Assembly (NCBI RefSeq): GCF_049310885.1
Contig: NZ_JBMDYO010000002.1
Location: 434,001 to 498,000, forward strand
Length of the DNA stretch: 64,000 nucleotides
Direction: 5' to 3'
Source: CAYZJV01 sp049310885
GTDB taxonomy: Bacteria > Spirochaetota > Spirochaetia > Sphaerochaetales > Sphaerochaetaceae
In this document: positions 44,548 through 52,780 of the stretch, piece by piece
How positions within the stretch are numbered: the first letter of the stretch is position 1
Layout of the letters: each line of letters opens with the position of its first letter
Position numbers and translations under genes: made by a program
Notes under the pieces: generated by a model
Databases searched by the model: none
What the model saw: the letters and a program-made list of their open reading frames with translations, nothing else
What the model was told of the DNA's origin: nothing

Positions 44548-47118
44548 TCACTCCACCCCCAACAATGACATGAATTCCTCGAGTCCTTTCAGATCATGGT
44601 TGCTACCCGTAAGTTCTTTCATCATGGAACCCAAGGAGATTTCAGTTTCATGCAATTCAGTCTCAATTTCCGAGAAGGTCGTCTTGTACTTTTCTGCTAG
44701 TGCAACAACCTTTGTGATCAACTCGTCAATGATCGTCTTGGGAATTGAATGTAGGCTAAGCAGGAGTGGTTCGATCCATTTGGCCTCAAGCAATGATCTT
44801 GCATCCTCATAAGACAAACCTTCAATTACTTTCTTGGTCTTGTTATGAAGCGCTACAGTCTCCTTCTTTAGTTTTGATTTCAGTTGTTTCTCTTCTGCCA
44901 TCAACTCATTAACAAGCATGATCTTTGCTTCAAATGAATCTTCTGGAATCAGGATTCCTTTCTTTTTATCAACAAGCAATCCTTTCGTTTCCTTGGCAAT
45001 CCAGGATGCAACAAAGCCATCCTTCGCATCATTGACTGCTCCGGTTTCTTTTTCTTCTTCGGAGAATGAATCCAAAAGCTCTCCACAGGTTATACCTATC
45101 TCAGCAACCCTATCTTCAATCGCACGAAGTTCTTTACATTGCTCCTTCAGCAGGGTCTTCTCAATCAGGTCAAACGGAATCACCCGTCCCCGCCATCCAT
45201 CCTGGACCTCTTCATCCTTCTTGGAGACCATCCTTGGTTCCACCTTTCTGGATGCATCAAACCCTTCCGTCTGCAGTATCTCCAAGTCTATCGCTATGCT
45301 TGTCCATTCATCATCCAACAATTGATAGACATCATATCTGTCGACCAATGGAAGATTTACATGGCGTGCGAAAATATCATCACTGAGAAGCGACTCTTCG
45401 TTTGTGATTTTTACACTCTCAAACCCATCAATCAGATCATTTCTGAGCCTATCTCCAAAGTTTTCAAAGGATCTCTTGAAACTCTCGACAAATTCAATAA
45501 CACTAGGATGAGCCTTCACAGCCTCCCGTATGTCATCCACAGCCAAGGTCTTGAATGGCCCATCAGCCTTGGCAAACAATTTATCCTCAAGTCCGGGAAA
45601 AGCTTCCCAATATTCATGCAGGTCTTCGATCTCGTTATCAGGAATGCCCCCAAGCATCAATGAGTAGATATCCCATTTCTCTGATGCCTCGGAAGAGTCG
45701 ACGTATCTTGGAATGTTCAAATTGTACTCGTTCTGGCGTATCTCTTCCTTGCTAACCAACCTCGCAAACTTGGAGAGACCTTTCCGCTCCATGATGACAT
45801 CAACAATTTTCTTGATATCGGAAGCCCTGAGCTTATTGTTCTTTCCAACCTTGGTGAATCCTTTGGATGCATCGACGATCAGCACATCGTCCGTATTCCT
45901 ATTCATTTTCAACACCATGATGATGGTGGGTATTCCTGTCCCAAAGAAAATATTGGCGGGAAGTCCTATGACCGCATCGATATGGTTGTACTCGATGAGA
46001 TTCTTCCGGATCCTCTCCTCCTCCCCTCCTCGGAACAATACTCCATGGGGCAAGACGATGGTCATGATCCCATCGGGTTTCAAGTGATAGAGATCATGCA
46101 AGAGGAAGGCATAGTCTGCCTTGCTCTTGGGAGCAAGACCAAACCGTGCGTACCGGGGATCCGATTCCTTGTTGGTAGGATCCCACGCTTGGGAGTAGGG
46201 CGGATTTGAGACCACCGCATCCACATATAGGGGATCGTAGGTATTCACCGGATCGTTGTCCTCAAAATACGGCCAATCTTCTTCAAGCGTATCACCGTTG
46301 CGGGTGACAATGTTGTCAGGAAGTATCCCGCGCATGACCATGTTCATCCGTGTGAGGTTGTATGTATTCTCCTTAAGCTCCTGTGCGTAGTACTTGATGC
46401 TGTTCTCGTCATCGATATGCCTGGCAACCGATCGCCCGATGTTTATCAAGAGCGATCCAGACCCACTGGTGGGGTCATAGATCTTAATCTCCTTCTTATC
46501 CTTGAGGTGATCGGCCACTATCTCCGACATCAATAGCGACACCTCATGAGGAGTATAAAATTCGCCAGCCTTCTTTCCGGCACTGGCGGCGAACATGCTG
46601 ATGAGGTACTCATAGATGAAGCCAAGGACGTCATAGCTCTGCTTGCCGTCCATGGGAATCACCTTGATCAGCTGGATAAGGTCCCGTATCGCCTTGGTCT
46701 GGGTCCCGGAGCTGTCACCAAGTTTGCTCAAGCCGGTCTGCAGAGTATCAAAAATCTTCTCGAACACTTTCTTGTGTGATGGATTGATGTTGCGGTTGAA
46801 CGCAGAAAGCGCATCCCGGACATTGGAGACATCGAAGTCCTTGCCCATTTCTATCCAGGTTGAGAAGAGATGGTCGTAAGAAATGAAATAGCCTACATTC
46901 CGTTGGATAAAATCCACGGTTTCATCGTCATCCTCAGAGAGTGCCGTAATATCCTCTTTATCAAAATGATTGCTTATAAGAAACTTCATTTCCTTATCGG
47001 ATAAAAATTTGTAGAATATAAAACCGAGGATATAATCCTTATACTCATGGGCTTCAATCTTTGAGCGCATCCGATTTGCAGCTTCCCAAATTCTTGAAGC
47101 CAACTGTTGTTTGTTCAT
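44548..47118 (-). CDS. hsdM: Type I restriction enzyme, methyltransferase subunit
   Basis: About 856 residues. N-terminal HsdM helical domain (NKQQLASRIWEAANRMR), then the N6-adenine methylase fold with SAM motif YDPTSGSGSLL near residue 214 and catalytic NPPYSQAW near 305. Typical HsdM is 480-550 residues, so the C-terminal half (roughly residues 500-856, helix-rich, with a predicted coiled-coil KQLKSKLKKETVALHNKTKK) is a long extension that resembles what some fused or large HsdM proteins carry. The ATG at 47118 is preferred for its GGAGG. It modifies DNA with HsdS and forms the cutting complex with HsdR. Confidence 0.93.
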   Translation of the reverse strand: MNKQQLASRIWEAANRMRSKIEAHEYKDYILGFIFYKFLSDKEMKFLISNHFDKEDITALSEDDDETVDFIQRNVGYFISYDHLFSTWIEMGKDFDVSNVRDALSAFNRNINPSHKKVFEKIFDTLQTGLSKLGDSSGTQTKAIRDLIQLIKVIPMDGKQSYDVLGFIYEYLISMFAASAGKKAGEFYTPHEVSLLMSEIVADHLKDKKEIKIYDPTSGSGSLLINIGRSVARHIDDENSIKYYAQELKENTYNLTRMNMVMRGILPDNIVTRNGDTLEEDWPYFEDNDPVNTYDPLYVDAVVSNPPYSQAWDPTNKESDPRYARFGLAPKSKADYAFLLHDLYHLKPDGIMTIVLPHGVLFRGGEEERIRKNLIEYNHIDAVIGLPANIFFGTGIPTIIMVLKMNRNTDDVLIVDASKGFTKVGKNNKLRASDIKKIVDVIMERKGLSKFARLVSKEEIRQNEYNLNIPRYVDSSEASEKWDIYSLMLGGIPDNEIEDLHEYWEAFPGLEDKLFAKADGPFKTLAVDDIREAVKAHPSVIEFVESFKRSFENFGDRLRNDLIDGFESVKITNEESLLSDDIFARHVNLPLVDRYDVYQLLDDEWTSIAIDLEILQTEGFDASRKVEPRMVSKKDEEVQDGWRGRVIPFDLIEKTLLKEQCKELRAIEDRVAEIGITCGELLDSFSEEEKETGAVNDAKDGFVASWIAKETKGLLVDKKKGILIPEDSFEAKIMLVNELMAEEKQLKSKLKKETVALHNKTKKVIEGLSYEDARSLLEAKWIEPLLLSLHSIPKTIIDELITKVVALAEKYKTTFSEIETELHETEISLGSMMKELTGSNHDLKGLEEFMSLLGVE

Positions 47119-47513
47119 CCCAATCCTCCAGTGAAAATCCACCTTATTCAAGACTGTTGTCGATGAGCTGGAACTTACCAACTCAATGACCAAATAGACG
47201 TCCTCGCGAAAAGGTTTCTATGTGCATATTTTGTATGTAGGATACCCCTTAGCTCGGGATAATTGCAAGAAAAATTGCCCAAGTACATATTTGATGACCC
47301 ATTCCCGTTCCCTTACCATGTGTTGGACGCTGAGTTTGAGAGAAAACTGATTGACACCTCCCCTCTTATTCATTACCCTCAAGCCCATGCCCATACTACT
47401 TAACGTATGTTTATACTATTTTCCAAAAATCCTATTGACTCTCCACACCATCTTGTACTATCCTCCACCCACCAAGTCTGACGACTAACAGGCTTACAAG
47501 GATGACAAGGATT
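47119..47513. promoter_or_regulatory. Divergent region between hsdM and XRE gene, with promoter
   Basis: A likely plus-strand promoter is TTGACT (47435-47440) with TATCCT (47459-47464), 18-bp spacing. It would drive the XRE-ImmA pair. The rest of the 395 bp holds no clear gene. A binding site of the XRE protein may regulate both this promoter and the hsd operon, but no palindrome stood out. Confidence 0.5.
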
Positions 47514-47897
47514 ATGAAGAAAACTACCGTGACTTTTGGAGAGTACCTGAAGCACAAACGCGAAGAAAAGCAGATTAGCTTGCGTGAAGTGGCTCGTACT
47601 TTGGGAGTATCGGCGCCGTTTCTCAGCGATGTGGAAAACAATCGCCGTGGACCGCTGACTGAGGAACGATTGGCGGATTTGGCCAAGGTGTTGAATCTGA
47701 ATGAAAAAGAGCAAGCGGAGATGTATGACATCGTCGGTAAGCAAAAGGGGCTGCTCGCACCGGATCTGAATCCGTATGTGACCGAACGGCCGTATGTGAA
47801 CGCAGCTCTCAGGGCTGCAAGGAATTTGGAAGCGAACGAAGAGGATTGGCAACGATTTGTCGATGATCTGATATCAAGGAAACGCGGGGATAACTGA
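47514..47897 (+). CDS. XRE-family transcriptional regulator
   Basis: About 127 residues. An N-terminal helix-turn-helix (GEYLKHKREEKQISLREVAR, then TLGVSAPFLSDVENNRRGP) is followed by a helical tail. Such regulators sit immediately upstream of ImmA metalloproteases. The start at 47514 is preferred over an in-frame ATG four codons earlier, since AAGGA sits 5 bases upstream of it. The stop is 6 bp before the ImmA start. It probably represses a local promoter and is relieved by cleavage by its partner, as shown for ImmR in ICEBs1, so it may act on an integrative element. Confidence 0.88.
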   Translation: MKKTTVTFGEYLKHKREEKQISLREVARTLGVSAPFLSDVENNRRGPLTEERLADLAKVLNLNEKEQAEMYDIVGKQKGLLAPDLNPYVTERPYVNAALRAARNLEANEEDWQRFVDDLISRKRGDN

Positions 47898-47903
47898 TAT
47901 AAG

Positions 47904-48623
47904 ATGATAAAATGCGCAAGTAGACTCGACGCCAATGGCATACCACATCTTAGTAAAAATCAGCTGGAAACCTATGGAGAACGAGTGCTGCGTGACTTTT
48001 CCCCGGAGGTCCTGCTGAAGGCACAGCCCACGGATATCGACAGGCTTATCACCCACTACATGGGCTTTACCCTGGAATACCAATACCTGTCGCATAATCA
48101 AGTGTACCTGGGAATCACGGTGTTCGATGATACGGATCACCTACCCATATATAACCCTGAGCTAAATCAGGCTGAGTTCCTCTCGGTGAAGAAGAACACC
48201 ATCATCATCGAAGGGACTCTTGCCGACAATCCCAATCTCCTCCATCGCGAGCGGTTCACCGAAGGACATGAGGCATCGCACGGGTTGATCCATCCCGAGT
48301 ATTATCAGAGGAAGGCCCAGATTGCGAGCTTGCACGATTACTGCGGTGGTATCTACTCAAAACCGACCTTCCCTGATCTCAGCGGTGTGGACACCGACGG
48401 CAAACGATTGAAAGGTGAGGCCTGGCTCGAATGGCAGGCCAATTACCTGGCATCGGTGCTCTTGATGCCCCGAAGCTCGGTAAGACTCCTACGAAACCTG
48501 ATCGAGCCAAATGGTAGTCCGTTCTGGCACCTTGAGCTGATCCAGACGATGGTCGAGGTGTTCAACGTCTCTGAGGAAGCCGCGAGAGTGCGCCTGATCT
48601 CACTAAACTACCTTCCCATTTAA
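47904..48623 (+). CDS. ImmA/IrrE-family metallopeptidase
   Basis: 239 residues. The zinc-binding motif HEASH with a downstream Glu-rich helix (FTEGHEASHGLIHPEYY) identifies the ImmA/IrrE family (DUF955). These proteases cleave the XRE repressor next to them and so derepress phage, conjugative or stress genes. Its start is 6 bp behind the XRE stop. The last 60 residues (NYLASVLLMPRSSVRLL) correspond to the usual helical C-terminal part of the family. It is the best candidate for control of the island. Confidence 0.9.
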   Translation: MIKCASRLDANGIPHLSKNQLETYGERVLRDFSPEVLLKAQPTDIDRLITHYMGFTLEYQYLSHNQVYLGITVFDDTDHLPIYNPELNQAEFLSVKKNTIIIEGTLADNPNLLHRERFTEGHEASHGLIHPEYYQRKAQIASLHDYCGGIYSKPTFPDLSGVDTDGKRLKGEAWLEWQANYLASVLLMPRSSVRLLRNLIEPNGSPFWHLELIQTMVEVFNVSEEAARVRLISLNYLPI

Positions 48624-48771
48624 GAAACAACCACCGGTGTCCATAGGGTGATCACAGTGATCGCCTACGGACTATGTGTCATAAAGATTCCTGACTGCTT
48701 GATTGCAGCAGGTTTCTTTTTCGCTTCTATGTTAGCTTTAATGTTAACACCATACAGCAAGAGGAGTTGCG

Positions 48772-48966
48772 ATGGATATTCCCATGAGGTGCCCCAAATG
48801 TGGAAAGCGGGCATTCGACACCACTGGATTTTACCACACACACCAACCGCTTGAGATCTCGCTCAAATGCCCTCAGTGCAGCCAAATTGTGCGAGTTCCG
48901 ATCGTGCAGGATGGGAGCATGCCCAACAGGAAAGGAGGTAATCGCGTTCACATCATGAACAAGTAA
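48772..48966 (+). CDS. Small zinc-ribbon protein
   Basis: 64 residues. Two CxxC pairs (RCPKCGKR and KCPQCSQI) form a zinc ribbon around 20 intervening residues, similar to phage Com-like or Mu-like regulators. GAGGAG lies 5 bases before ATG 48772. Function unknown; typical of short phage or mobile-element genes. It lies between the ImmA gene and an intrinsic terminator. Confidence 0.65.
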   Translation: MDIPMRCPKCGKRAFDTTGFYHTHQPLEISLKCPQCSQIVRVPIVQDGSMPNRKGGNRVHIMNK

Positions 48967-49003
48967 CTCAAATGGGGAACACTCTCCCCTGGTATTAAGA
49001 TAC

Positions 49004-49035
49004 TTTGATAACCCGATACCTTGATAACCCGGTAC
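49004..49035. repeat. Two tandem 16-bp repeats
   Basis: TTTGATAACCCGATAC is followed directly by CTTGATAACCCGGTAC, 14 of 16 positions identical. The function is unknown; possibly a binding site or remnant near the terminator. Confidence 0.45.
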
Positions 49036-49073
49036 ATACCGAGCAATGGGGCCGCATGGCGAGCCACCGAATA

Positions 49074-49120
49074 GCCGGATGATCCATAAAACACCTGTTT
49101 TGTGATCATCCGGCTTTTTT
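49074..49120 (+). terminator. Strong intrinsic terminator
   Basis: GCCGGATGATC and GATCATCCGGC form an 11-bp stem, with inner pairing of ATAAAACA with TGTTTTGT, followed by six T. It ends the zinc-ribbon transcript. Confidence 0.85.
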
Positions 49121-49287
49121 ATGCCCATCAGGACCGTTCGCTTCATTGGCAAAAGCTCATGGTCATCACCTCCTGGATCCGTTGGATCCGAACGACAGCA
49201 TCCTTGGTGCCAAGCCAGGATTTCCCCACCGGGATGCACCACATCAATCACTGAACGCCGGCTGTAGGGAATGCGCCGGTCGAAGGT

Positions 49288-49357
49288 CAAAACGGAGATG
49301 CGTTTTGATTTCGGCCAGCATGCCTTAGCCGCTGCATACCCGAATGTCTCCGTTTTG
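49288..49357 (+). other. Large inverted repeat in leader of the sigma-like gene
   Basis: CAAAACGGAGA (49288-49298) is perfectly complementary to TCTCCGTTTTG (49347-49357), with 48 bases between. It lies about 20 bp before the ribosome site of the sigma-like gene, so it would form a long stem-loop in its mRNA leader. No match to a known regulator was recognised. Confidence 0.45.
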
Positions 49358-49379
49358 CCCGAACCCCAAGGAGGGGCTC

Positions 49380-49871
49380 ATGGCAACATCAGAGACTCAG
49401 AGCAGGGACTTTTTCATTTTCGATCCGATCACCGAAGAGAGGATACCGGTCACCGAGGAACAATTCAGGGAATACTATCGTCCCATCAACCGTATCTATG
49501 CGTTCGCCAAGCGGCATCATCAATGCGCCTGTCACCATTGGTGGCGATGCGGCGGGGATTGCACCATTTGCGAGTGGTCGCGCGATGCCGACCAGGAGAC
49601 ACTGGAGCGGTTGCATTACGACCTTGAGGTCATGGATAGTGAACACCATCAATCATACGATCCTGAGGTGGTTGCAGAACGCAAGGAGTTCAGAGAAAAG
49701 GCCGAGGCCTTCTTGGATGTACTCACCGGAGAGCTCAGGAGGATCTACGACCTGTATGACGAAGGGAAATCACAGCATGAGATTGCACACCTGATGGGAG
49801 TATCCCAAGACACCGTCCATCGGAGACTCAAGAAGATCAAGGATGATTTCCGAGAGTTCTATGAGGGGTGA
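49380..49871 (+). CDS. Sigma-70-like/HTH protein of mobile-element type
   Basis: 163 residues. An N-terminal part with cysteines (CACHHWWRCGGDCTIC, possibly metal-binding) is followed by a C-terminal sigma-4-like helix-turn-helix (LYDEGKSQHEIAHLMGVSQ, then DTVHRRLKKI). This combination is common in integrative elements and phages of Firmicutes. AAGGAGGGG lies directly upstream of the ATG at 49380. It probably drives transcription of a lost or distant set of element genes. A perfect 13-bp stem hairpin follows at 49886. Confidence 0.75.
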   Translation: MATSETQSRDFFIFDPITEERIPVTEEQFREYYRPINRIYAFAKRHHQCACHHWWRCGGDCTICEWSRDADQETLERLHYDLEVMDSEHHQSYDPEVVAERKEFREKAEAFLDVLTGELRRIYDLYDEGKSQHEIAHLMGVSQDTVHRRLKKIKDDFREFYEG

Positions 49872-49885
49872 ACACACCAAAACAA

Positions 49886-49926
49886 CGGCTGTAGGTGGAT
49901 GAGGGACTTCCTGCCACCTACGGCCG
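49886..49926 (+). terminator. Strong hairpin after the sigma-like gene
   Basis: CGGCTGTAGGTGG pairs with CCACCTACGGCCG across a 15-nt loop, 13 bp with one G-T. No T-run follows, so it may act as a processing or attenuating hairpin. Confidence 0.6.
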
Positions 49927-50131
49927 CATGAACCAAATGGCACAAGACAAATCCTGCCAGATCATGAAGAGCCAGCTCGGTATGCTACAGTGCGACAAAC
50001 ACGCACGATTCCTTGCTGTCATCTTGGATCAAAGCCGGCGAGGGAAGCCTAGGTATCGCATAGGCTTGCACATTGTCCACACCTGAGGAATTCAGTCCGA
50101 TGAGGATATTCATGTTTGCCCTGTCCTATCA
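49927..50131. other. Intergenic region before lipB
   Basis: No credible gene; a short plus-strand frame overlapping the hairpin at 49895-50086 is rejected. The region ends in the lipB promoter. Confidence 0.5.
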
Positions 50132-50160
50132 TTGACAATGCCTTTCCTATCTGCTAGCAT
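50132..50160 (+). promoter_or_regulatory. Promoter of lipB-lipA
   Basis: TTGACA (50132-50137) and TAGCAT (50155-50160) are 17 bp apart. Transcription would start near 50167, which disqualifies the ATG at 50166 as a normal start and supports the start at 50220. Confidence 0.65.
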
Positions 50161-50219
50161 ACATCATGATACATTTACATGACATTCAAACGAATGACCT
50201 CGGGATACCAAAAAACCAA

Positions 50220-50882
50220 ATGGAACCGTTGCAGTGTATCGACTGTGGCCTTATGCCGTATCGCGAATCACTGGACCTGCAGGTCGATTTTCATGAAAAA
50301 GTATCATCGGGAGCTCTACCATCGGTGATTCTGTTGGTCCAGCATCCCCCGGTCATCACGCTCGGCCTACACAAGGATCACAATCAGTTGCTCCGAACCG
50401 AGAAAAAGTTGTCAGACATGGGCATCGATGTAGTGCAGATACGCAGAGGCGGTGGTACCACCGCTCACAATCCAGGACAATTGGTGGTCTATCCGATCGT
50501 CAGACTTGACGAATTCGGTTTCCATGTGGCGCCATTCGTCCACTACCTGGAGCACCTCGCCATCGACGTCCTCTCAAAGACTGGAATAGAGGCGGAGAGA
50601 AGAAACCGCTATCCCGGTCTCTGGGTGCACGGGAGAAAAATTGCCTCGGTCGGCGTCCAGGTTGCCAGAGGGACCAGCATGCACGGCATCGCGATCAACC
50701 TATACAATGATCTTGGCATATTCGACCACATCGTGCCGTGTGGGATCACCGGGGTTGAGATGACCAGTTCAGAGAAGGAAGGAGGGCGCAAAGTCCCGAT
50801 GCAAACCCTGAAGGACGTGATCCAATCCAGACGCATCGACCTTCTCTCCGAGTATGGCGCGAAACGGGGGGCATCACGATGA
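50220..50882 (+). CDS. lipB: Octanoyltransferase LipB
   Basis: About 220 residues. LipB moves octanoate from acyl carrier protein to lipoyl domains. Conserved blocks: GLMPYRESLDLQ, LVQHPPVITLG, RRGGGTTAHNPGQLVVYPI (signature) and a Lys near KIASVGVQV. The ATG at 50220 is chosen because the promoter's start point leaves no leader for the ATG at 50166, and because homologues start near this Met. Its stop overlaps the lipA start. With lipA it makes lipoic acid for 2-oxoacid dehydrogenases or glycine cleavage. Confidence 0.93.
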   Translation: MEPLQCIDCGLMPYRESLDLQVDFHEKVSSGALPSVILLVQHPPVITLGLHKDHNQLLRTEKKLSDMGIDVVQIRRGGGTTAHNPGQLVVYPIVRLDEFGFHVAPFVHYLEHLAIDVLSKTGIEAERRNRYPGLWVHGRKIASVGVQVARGTSMHGIAINLYNDLGIFDHIVPCGITGVEMTSSEKEGGRKVPMQTLKDVIQSRRIDLLSEYGAKRGASR

Positions 50883-51742
50883 AAACCGACCATGTTCCCT
50901 TCCCTCCCTGGATCAGAAAGGGGTTGTCCACCGGCGTGCAATATCACAAAACGGAGAACCTGCTCGAAAGGATGGAGATCGACACCATCTGCAGGCAGGC
51001 CAACTGTCCCAACCAGCGGGAGTGCTGGGCGAAAGGAACCGCCACCGTCCTGATCCTCGGAACCATCTGCACGCGGAATTGCCCCTTTTGTTCCGTTTCC
51101 CATGGCATCCCCGATCATCCTGATGAAGAGGAGCCGAATAGGATTGCGGAGTTGTCTAAGGACCTGGAATTGCGATATCTAGTGATCACCAGTGTGGACC
51201 GGGACGATCTTCCAGACGGAGGTGCTTCGCAGTTCAGGGATGTGGTTTCCGCTTGCAGGAATACAAATCCCTCTATGCGTTTCGAACTGTTGGTGCCTGA
51301 TTTCAAGAGCATCCAAGAGAAAGCTCTCGAAATCCTTGATCCGATACTCCCTTTCGTGTTCGGGCACAACGTGGAGACGGTACCGGAGTTATATGCCGTG
51401 GCACGCCCCGGCGGGGAATATGAGCGATCTCTTCGGTTGCTCGCCATGGCCAGGGAGCGTTGGCCACAGATTCCCATAAAATCATCTTTGATGCTTGGAC
51501 TTGGAGAAACCGAAGACCAAGTAAGACGGGTTCTCATGGATTTGCGAACCGTTGGGTGCAACCGCTTATGCTTGGGACAATACCTCAAACCCACCAGACA
51601 CTCCCTTCCGGTCAAGAAATTCATCCATCCTGATGATTTCTCCAGGTGGCGCGAGGAGGCGAAGACCATGGGGTTCGAGTGGGTGCTCTCCGAACCGTTC
51701 GCCCGGAGCAGCTATCATGCGGAGGATCCGAGTCTCTCCTGA
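50879..51742 (+). CDS. lipA: Lipoyl synthase LipA
   Basis: 287 residues, full length. The auxiliary cluster motif CRQANCPNQRECW and the radical-SAM motif CTRNCPFC are both intact, and the C-terminal SSY motif (RSSYHAED) that ligates the auxiliary cluster is present. It inserts two sulfurs into the octanoyl chain. The ATG overlaps the lipB stop (ATGA). Downstream is 223 bp with a hairpin at 51894-51917. Confidence 0.95.
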   Translation: MKTDHVPFPPWIRKGLSTGVQYHKTENLLERMEIDTICRQANCPNQRECWAKGTATVLILGTICTRNCPFCSVSHGIPDHPDEEEPNRIAELSKDLELRYLVITSVDRDDLPDGGASQFRDVVSACRNTNPSMRFELLVPDFKSIQEKALEILDPILPFVFGHNVETVPELYAVARPGGEYERSLRLLAMARERWPQIPIKSSLMLGLGETEDQVRRVLMDLRTVGCNRLCLGQYLKPTRHSLPVKKFIHPDDFSRWREEAKTMGFEWVLSEPFARSSYHAEDPSLS

Positions 51743-51965
51743 TCGCCAGGAAGCTGTCTACCTCAGATCCAGCACCCCCATCAAATCGGAAAGGTGACGA
51801 AGGGGTAAATGATTGGGCATGATCAAAGGAGACGTCGAGAATTTTTAATAGAGATCAGTTCACTGTGAAGCGCCTGTAACCAATCAGAAACAAATTCCTA
51901 TCCATTCGGGTAGGAATCATCCATATCCGGTTGCACCTCATTCACATCCTCTCTAGTGTATCCTC
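51743..51965. other. Intergenic region with hairpin after lipA
   Basis: ATTCCTA and TAGGAAT (51894-51900 and 51911-51917) form a 7-bp stem, without a T-run. No gene seen otherwise. GC content is average. Confidence 0.4.
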
Positions 51966-52226
51966 ATGGATACCATCGAACAAGATTTGCTGCACAGGAT
52001 CATCACCGATCCACCATTCGCCAAGTACATCACCCAGCGGATCGATATCGGAGATTTTGATGATGAAATAGCGAATACGATCTATGACGGGATCGTGGAT
52101 CTGCTTTATCAGGAACAACGAATATCGTTTGAGATACTCGGTGAATACTTCGAAGGTAAAGAATTCATAACCAAGGTGCTGAACGATCTTGCAAAGGGTG
52201 CAGCTTACCCCTCGCATTCCACATGA
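51966..52226 (+). CDS. Small helical protein resembling a primase C-terminal/DnaB-binding region
   Basis: 86 residues. The pattern LLHRIITDPPFAKYITQRID, DFDDEIANTIYDGIVDLLY recalls the C-terminal helicase-binding domain of DnaG or the N-domain of DnaB. No ribosome site precedes the ATG, so it may be a fragment of a larger primase-like gene. It borders the polymerase remnant, fitting a decayed phage. Identification is weak. Confidence 0.4.
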   Translation: MDTIEQDLLHRIITDPPFAKYITQRIDIGDFDDEIANTIYDGIVDLLYQEQRISFEILGEYFEGKEFITKVLNDLAKGAAYPSHST

Positions 52227-52233
52227 CTTCGGA

Positions 52234-52620
52234 TCAATTCTTCATGAACAACTCTGCCTCATACTCCGCAGCATTCAGAATCGGACCACCAGCTCACGAA
52301 GGCACGATGCCAATGTGCCTGCCGATTTCGTAGACCTTCATTCGCTTCGGCGCTTCAATGACCACCTCGTCCTGGATATGCATCATGATGCAACACCCGG
52401 CGGCCTCGAGTCGCTGCATGGCAAGCTAATCTCGGATGGTCGTCTGAGTGCAGTTACTCATCATACGGGTTTTTCCAGTTCCATCATCCCAGACGATGAT
52501 ACGATGTCTCGATACGCAATTTGCAAGGTTGCACACCTGTTTCTCGCATCCGGCGGGGCACACAACAATTCCGCCGATCGATTGCGGTCCATGCGTTTCA
52601 GGATCGTTGTCACGCCCATG
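52234..52620 (-). pseudogene. Decayed paralogue of the phage DNA polymerase C-terminus
   Basis: Minus-strand translation in shifting frames gives LEAAGCCIMMHIQDEVVIEAP and LNAAEYEAELFMKN then a stop, clearly homologous to LEAAGCSIVMHIHDEVVIEAP and the end of the 56375-58735 polymerase. Further upstream, the frame shifts to WDDGTGKTRMMSN-like and CAPPDARNRCATL-like segments that parallel the same protein. There is an internal TGA and at least one frameshift. It is a dead remnant of a second phage. Confidence 0.75.
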
Positions 52621-52780
52621 CCGGTCAAATTCGAATAAATTTGTAGTGGATATGTATGGATCAAACTGTTAATCTGGTTATCAATGATCCGTAAGAACAT
52701 ATCTTCAGGGCGATTATTCGGTGCTTCCAGTCATAGGGATAGGTACCAGAACCACCAGATTGAAGAAGGCAAGGCATGAT

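Noticed and set aside
49895..50086. 63-codon plus-strand frame after the sigma-like gene
   Set aside because: It begins inside a strong 13-bp hairpin, has no ribosome site, and its product is low-complexity basic sequence.
52189..52638. 149-codon plus-strand frame
   Set aside because: It is antisense to the decayed polymerase fragment, whose homology on the other strand is clear, and has no ribosome site.
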